From Cranoglanis bouderius (lineage: Eukaryota > Chordata > Actinopteri > Siluriformes > Cranoglanididae): a stretch of DNA of 64,000 bases. Position numbers and translations under genes: made by a program. Shown piece after piece: positions 60,248 to 64,000 of this stretch (positions are counted from its first letter, which is position 1; each line of letters opens with the position of its first letter). The stretch is from contig CM042554.1 of assembly GCA_023630585.1 (NCBI GenBank), forward strand, positions 1,614,195 to 1,678,194, given 5' to 3'. Below the pieces are notes generated by a model. The model was not told the DNA's origin, did not search any database, and was given only the letters and a program-made list of their open reading frames with translations.

Positions 60248-60255
60248 GCTGGGTA

Positions 60256-60855
60256 AGGAGCCAGTTTAACAAACGAATTCCGTGCCATCTGTGCCATAGC
60301 AAACAGACGTGAGACAAATCAATTCAGTTTGTAATCAGGTACCGGCTGTCAAAATGTCCGCATTGCACCTGCACATCACATTATCAAAACAGACCAAACT
60401 GCTGACACACTCTGTACAGGTGGCAGTGGACAATGTGTTTAATCAGTGATTATTTCCCCGCCGATGTTAGCATGGACAGAGTTCAGTGGAGTGAAGAGAC
60501 GAGGATGAGTCTCGGGTTTAAACAGACAGAGACTGGTGTAGATGATTTTAAATGTAGAATTAAAATCTATTGTAAACTTAGATTTCTTTCAAATTTGCCA
60601 GTAATTCTGTTTTTCTATAAGCAGGTTATAAATGTTGAGGCTTGAAGGGATTTCCCAGTCCATCACATAAATAAGAGACGCTTAAAGTGTAAACACACTA
60701 ACCTGTACACGACAGAGGAAACACTAAAAGCTGCAATTGATGCGAATAGATTTTGCAGGTTTTTACATGCCGCTTCCTTCTGGTGCACTATACAGCAGTG
60801 CCTATCAAAAAGATATAATCCACAAAGTCAAGACTCAACAATTTTCTCCTTTTTA

Positions 60856-60921
<66 letters not shown>

Positions 60922-61872
60922 GTCCAAAAAACCCCTGCAGCCGCTCTGTCTGTTCTGAATGTTTTTCATTCAGCCCTGCCCTTTTTTTCCTTTTTCATAC
61001 TCATTCCAGGGGCTCTCTAATTTCACCAAAAGCAGCAGCAGCCGACGATGAAATCAAGAAATCTGGCTCGCCGAGTCCAAAAAATATTCCCTTTCCTGTC
61101 TTCCTGTGTGCCAGGGACCACATCTCTCCATCACTGCAGCCAGCACCAGCCCAAAACTATGAGGAGTATTTTCAGCTCTGTAATTTGAAACACACACACA
61201 CACACGCACACACGCACACACATACATCGAGGCAAAAAGGCACATATGTCCTCTTCAGGCAACGTGCACCACACCCAGACTGCTACTTCCTTCCAATCCA
61301 ACCGATCATTTCAGCTAAAAGAGGAGATGATCTGCATGGACTGGAGCTCTGAGTGAGGAGCACAGAGCAGGAGCAAAAGTTAATGGGGGGAATTAACCGT
61401 CTCAGAAGTAGTGACTGTATCAAGGTCACATGGTTACACAGGCAACAAATAGAGCATGCCAAGTATACTCCATTCCATTCCAAACTCTAAACCAATGTCC
61501 ACATGAAAGCAACAGGAATCATTTACAGTGCCACACTCTCCAAAAGCAAACTAAAAAAATAAAAGCTCTTGAATGCACACTGATTAGAGATTCAGCTTAC
61601 GCTCATCCACGCAAATGACCAAGCTTCTCCTCATTCCCGTAAATACAGCGCGCGCGGAACTGTAATTACTTTCTATTTTCATCCTACCTGCCCGTGTTAA
61701 GACATATGTCAAAAGAAATGTACATAACCACAGGAGATCCAGAGCTGACAGTGATAAATGAAGGTTCTTCTATAAAAAATATGCTTTCATCACATCATCC
61801 CATCAAAGGATTTGTTATTTTACTATGAGCTGTTTATTCAACACCTAACGCCGGGATGAGATGACGACAAAC
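60256..61872. other. Non-coding stretch left of the unidentified exon pair
   Basis: Contains (GT)n at 60859-60919 and an impure (CA)n at 61191-61228. A possible further minus-strand exon (about 61603-61662, after TTACAG, ending in a stop) is in phase with the exon at 61873-61926 but is too weak to call. Confidence 0.35.
60859..60919. repeat. (GT)n microsatellite
   Basis: About 30 GT units. Confidence 0.97.
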
Positions 61873-61926
61873 CTGCAGTTTGGGTCTGTCAAACAAGACA
61901 GCAGGCTCAACACATATATAGGCCGC
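61873..61926 (-). CDS. Candidate coding exon of an unidentified gene (second of a pair)
   Basis: A 54-bp segment of 18 codons, phase 0-0, reads AAYICVEPAVLFDRPKLQ. The acceptor is AATCAG (AG at 61927-61928, weak pyrimidine tract) and the donor is CTGCAG/GTTTGT (61871-61872). Its phase matches the end of the 62100-62213 exon. The weaker acceptor makes it less certain than its partner. The product is not recognised. Confidence 0.4.
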
Positions 61927-62099
61927 CTGATTTTTGGCAATAATTCTATTACATGAGAATAATCAGATTTCTTTGTAAATGCATGATGTTTACACGTATA
62001 CAGTTTCCACCTGCCAATATTCCTGAAAGGGGGGGGGGGGGTTTACTTAACTGAATAATCTGGTTACTGACGAAATCAAATAACAAGTGTTTGCCATAC

Positions 62100-62213
62100 C
62101 TTTGATGTGTCCAGCTGGAACAGTGTCACGGTGTATGATCCGACAGTTTCCTCAAAATACTGATTCAAATGGTCAGCGCACCGCTTTTCCTCACAGCTAC
62201 TCTCTATTACATA
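62100..62213 (-). CDS. Candidate coding exon of an unidentified gene (first of a pair)
   Basis: A 114-bp segment has an acceptor (TTCAATTCTAG, AG at 62214-62215), a donor GTATGG (62098-62099) and exactly 38 open codons, phase 0-0. The product starts YVIESSCEEKRCADHLNQYF and continues EETVGSYTVTLFQLDTSK, a normal-looking protein composition. It pairs with the exon at 61873-61926 across a 173-bp GT-AG intron, the short size typical of fish. I do not recognise the family and it does not match coronin 7. It could be part of a gene extending beyond the window or an unrelated nested gene. Confidence 0.5.
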
Positions 62214-63604
62214 CTAGAATTGAATAAATACTGACAAAGTAAGAGACTTTAAGGAAAAGCTGTTCTCAAAAACATCTTTTGGTAAAGATTTTGGTAAGTT
62301 GCTGACTTCCTAGCACAGCTTAGTGTATATACATGTTATGGTCATGAGACCTACTAATGATCAGGTGGAACTTGCGCAGCCACGCCCCTAACAACATGTA
62401 TAATAAAGGTCAGCTCTTTTTATTAAAATTAGGTGTATGTAGGACACATTTTTGAGTGTGACAACCAGGCGTAGTCCTGCAGACACTCCCATCTCTTTGT
62501 CTTTTAACATATTTCAATTATCCTGTGCGAACCGATCAGAATTACGTCGTCCGGCAATATAACTAAACAGACATACTGTATGTCCGGACATCTTATCCCG
62601 CAGTAAGTATTTTGCTACATGTAAAAGGACGTGCAAAGAGATTTTTGTACAAAGATTTTTCATTAATTTTCACCATGAGTGTGTGTTTCGTAAATGGGTG
62701 ACCAATACCGTAAAACCGTGATCTCTTTTAATGAGGTTATTGTATAGTAACACGCCTAGTCCAGTTTGTAGGTGAATAAAGTTTTGCAGGAGGGGAATTC
62801 TGTACACACAGACCCAAAAGAAACAGGCTGCATCGGTTTGGATGTGCCTGTTCGACATGTATACCAAAGCTTAAAACCCTCAAGGGTGGAGTCATTACAA
62901 CCCTTGTGACTAGTGCTATGATTGGCTGTGAACGGCTCACTTAAGAGCACTCAAGCAAATGTGGTGTTAATGAGAGAGGTAACAGAAGCAGGGCCCTTAG
63001 AAATGGAAACTGAACAGAGATGAGAGGGATCCGGGATGCTGAGTCAGAACTTTGTTTCCCCTGCCAAAGCTTATTTTGTACAGAAGCATGAAGAACACTT
63101 ACTTTCTCTCTCTCTCTCTCTCTCTCTCTGGAATGCAAGGCGCCTCCACAACACATGCAGGCAGGCCAGAGTTTAGTGTGCTAACTTCCCAAACTCAGCA
63201 GTTCCACATGGTGTCTAACAAAACAACCCACACTCTGTAGCCATCTGACTTCAAAAGGTCAAAAAAAAAAAAAAAAAAAAAAAAAAACCACAATCAAAGC
63301 ACAATCACTACTCTGTCCATCAGTCAACGTTCAGCACTCTGCCATGCACAAACATGCCATGGAGCTGGGGAAGGTTATGAAAAAAAGGTCGCAGCAGACC
63401 ACAGAAAAAAGTCCGTTCCATTTCTGGTGATTAGTGGCTTCTGCCACAAATTCAAAACACCAGTGCATACTGCAGTAAAACTAAACCTTCTGTAATATGA
63501 AAGTGTGGTAATTAAAAACCTAGACCAGCAAAACATCAACTCTGTTTAAAACAGCAGAAAGGAATTCAGTCAGCATCAAACGCACACCTAAAATACACAT
63601 GGAC

Positions 63605-63655
<51 letters not shown>

Positions 63656-64000
63656 TGAATAGTTTTTGACTGACTGTAGAAAATTGCCCACACACATTCA
63701 GGTATTTAGAAGAGGACAAGGCTAATGTTTAATCCTCCGTGGCCACGGTTGTTTTTGCTAAGGCTTTCTTTACCTACTGAAAACTAAAAAGGAGGCCCAC
63801 ACACACGTCAGATGAAAAGACTGTGGGAATGTTTGATCTGTATGATCCTAATCCATTTCCCCATTCCTGTTACATTTACCCGTATTGATTTACTCAGGCA
63901 GACACAGGCAGCTATTGACACCTTTATTCAGTGGCAGAACGAGCGGCTTGACAGGTTCAAGGTCACAACGCTGGATTACTAGCGCATGGGAAATTATAAC
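62214..64000. other. Non-coding right edge
   Basis: Contains G13 at 62029-62041 just before it, (CT)n at 63103-63129, A28 at 63261-63288 and (GT)n at 63606-63652. A plus-strand frame at about 63906-63980 (IDTFIQWQNERLDRFK) follows an acceptor-like CAG but lacks a good donor. No gene is supported. Confidence 0.4.
63606..63652. repeat. (GT)n microsatellite
   Basis: About 23 GT units. Confidence 0.97.

Noticed and set aside
60433..60645. A 70-codon plus-strand frame beside the hAT element
   Set aside because: No similarity, no splice sites and no conserved motif; it is likely chance.
63870..63985. Plus-strand IDTFIQWQNERLDRFK frame near the right edge
   Set aside because: It has an acceptor-like CAG but no usable donor, and a stop follows after a few codons; there is no partner exon in the window.
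1..64000. CRISPR arrays, operons, phage or other prokaryotic systems
   Set aside because: The window is clearly vertebrate nuclear DNA; the regular repeats are microsatellites, SINEs and transposon TIRs.

Overview
The window is vertebrate nuclear DNA from a bony fish. It has GT-AG introns, long (CA)n/(TA)n microsatellites, tRNA-headed SINEs and a very heavy load of Tc1/mariner DNA transposons. The SINE types and the dominance of Tc1 suggest an ostariophysan, possibly a catfish, but I cannot prove this from sequence alone. Bacterial features such as operons, Shine-Dalgarno sites and CRISPR arrays do not apply.

Two host genes are identified. The first is vasorin (vasn), a complete single-exon reading frame of 672 codons on the + strand at 2050-4068, with a 3' splice acceptor just upstream and a likely long 3' UTR ending near 6.45 kb. 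The second is coronin 7 (coro7) on the - strand. Two phase-compatible exons at 29621-29704 and 28217-28299 encode a stretch of its first WD-repeat propeller. Because coro7 runs right to left and vasn lies beyond exon 28217-28299, vasn probably sits antisense inside a coro7 intron, the arrangement known in human (VASN within CORO7). The remaining coro7 exons would lie left of the window, and the 5' exons to the right; I found no convincing one between 29.7 and 64 kb. A second - strand exon pair at 62100-62213 and 61873-61926 looks like part of a real gene that I cannot name.

The rest is intronic or intergenic DNA filled with mobile elements. From left to right: a tRNA-derived SINE (104-300); a short MITE (6557-6864); a decayed long-TIR Tc1 element (9.31-10.65 kb); two deletion derivatives of one Tc1 family (14.4-15.6 kb, and 24.1-25.9 kb, the second carrying two nested insertions); a third decayed transposase (21.2-21.95 kb); two copies of a family with an IR/DR-type terminus (28.4-29.55 kb inside the coro7 intron, and 35.25-36.64 kb with complete ends); a three-copy MITE family (25.28, 43.65 and 44.89 kb); a possible solo LTR (46.17-46.74 kb); two young Tc1 copies with perfect 201-bp TIRs and open transposase frames (49010-50517 and 57174-58754); a pile-up of three older Tc1 remnants (52.0-54.0 kb); a TTAA-flanked MITE (55415-56280); and a hAT-type element with an exact 8-bp target duplication (59337-60247).

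The clearest results are the conserved vasn/coro7 nesting, the twin young Tc1 copies with complementary defects, the nested insertion history at 24-26 kb, and the unidentified exon pair near 62 kb. I see no sign of an unknown multi-gene system.
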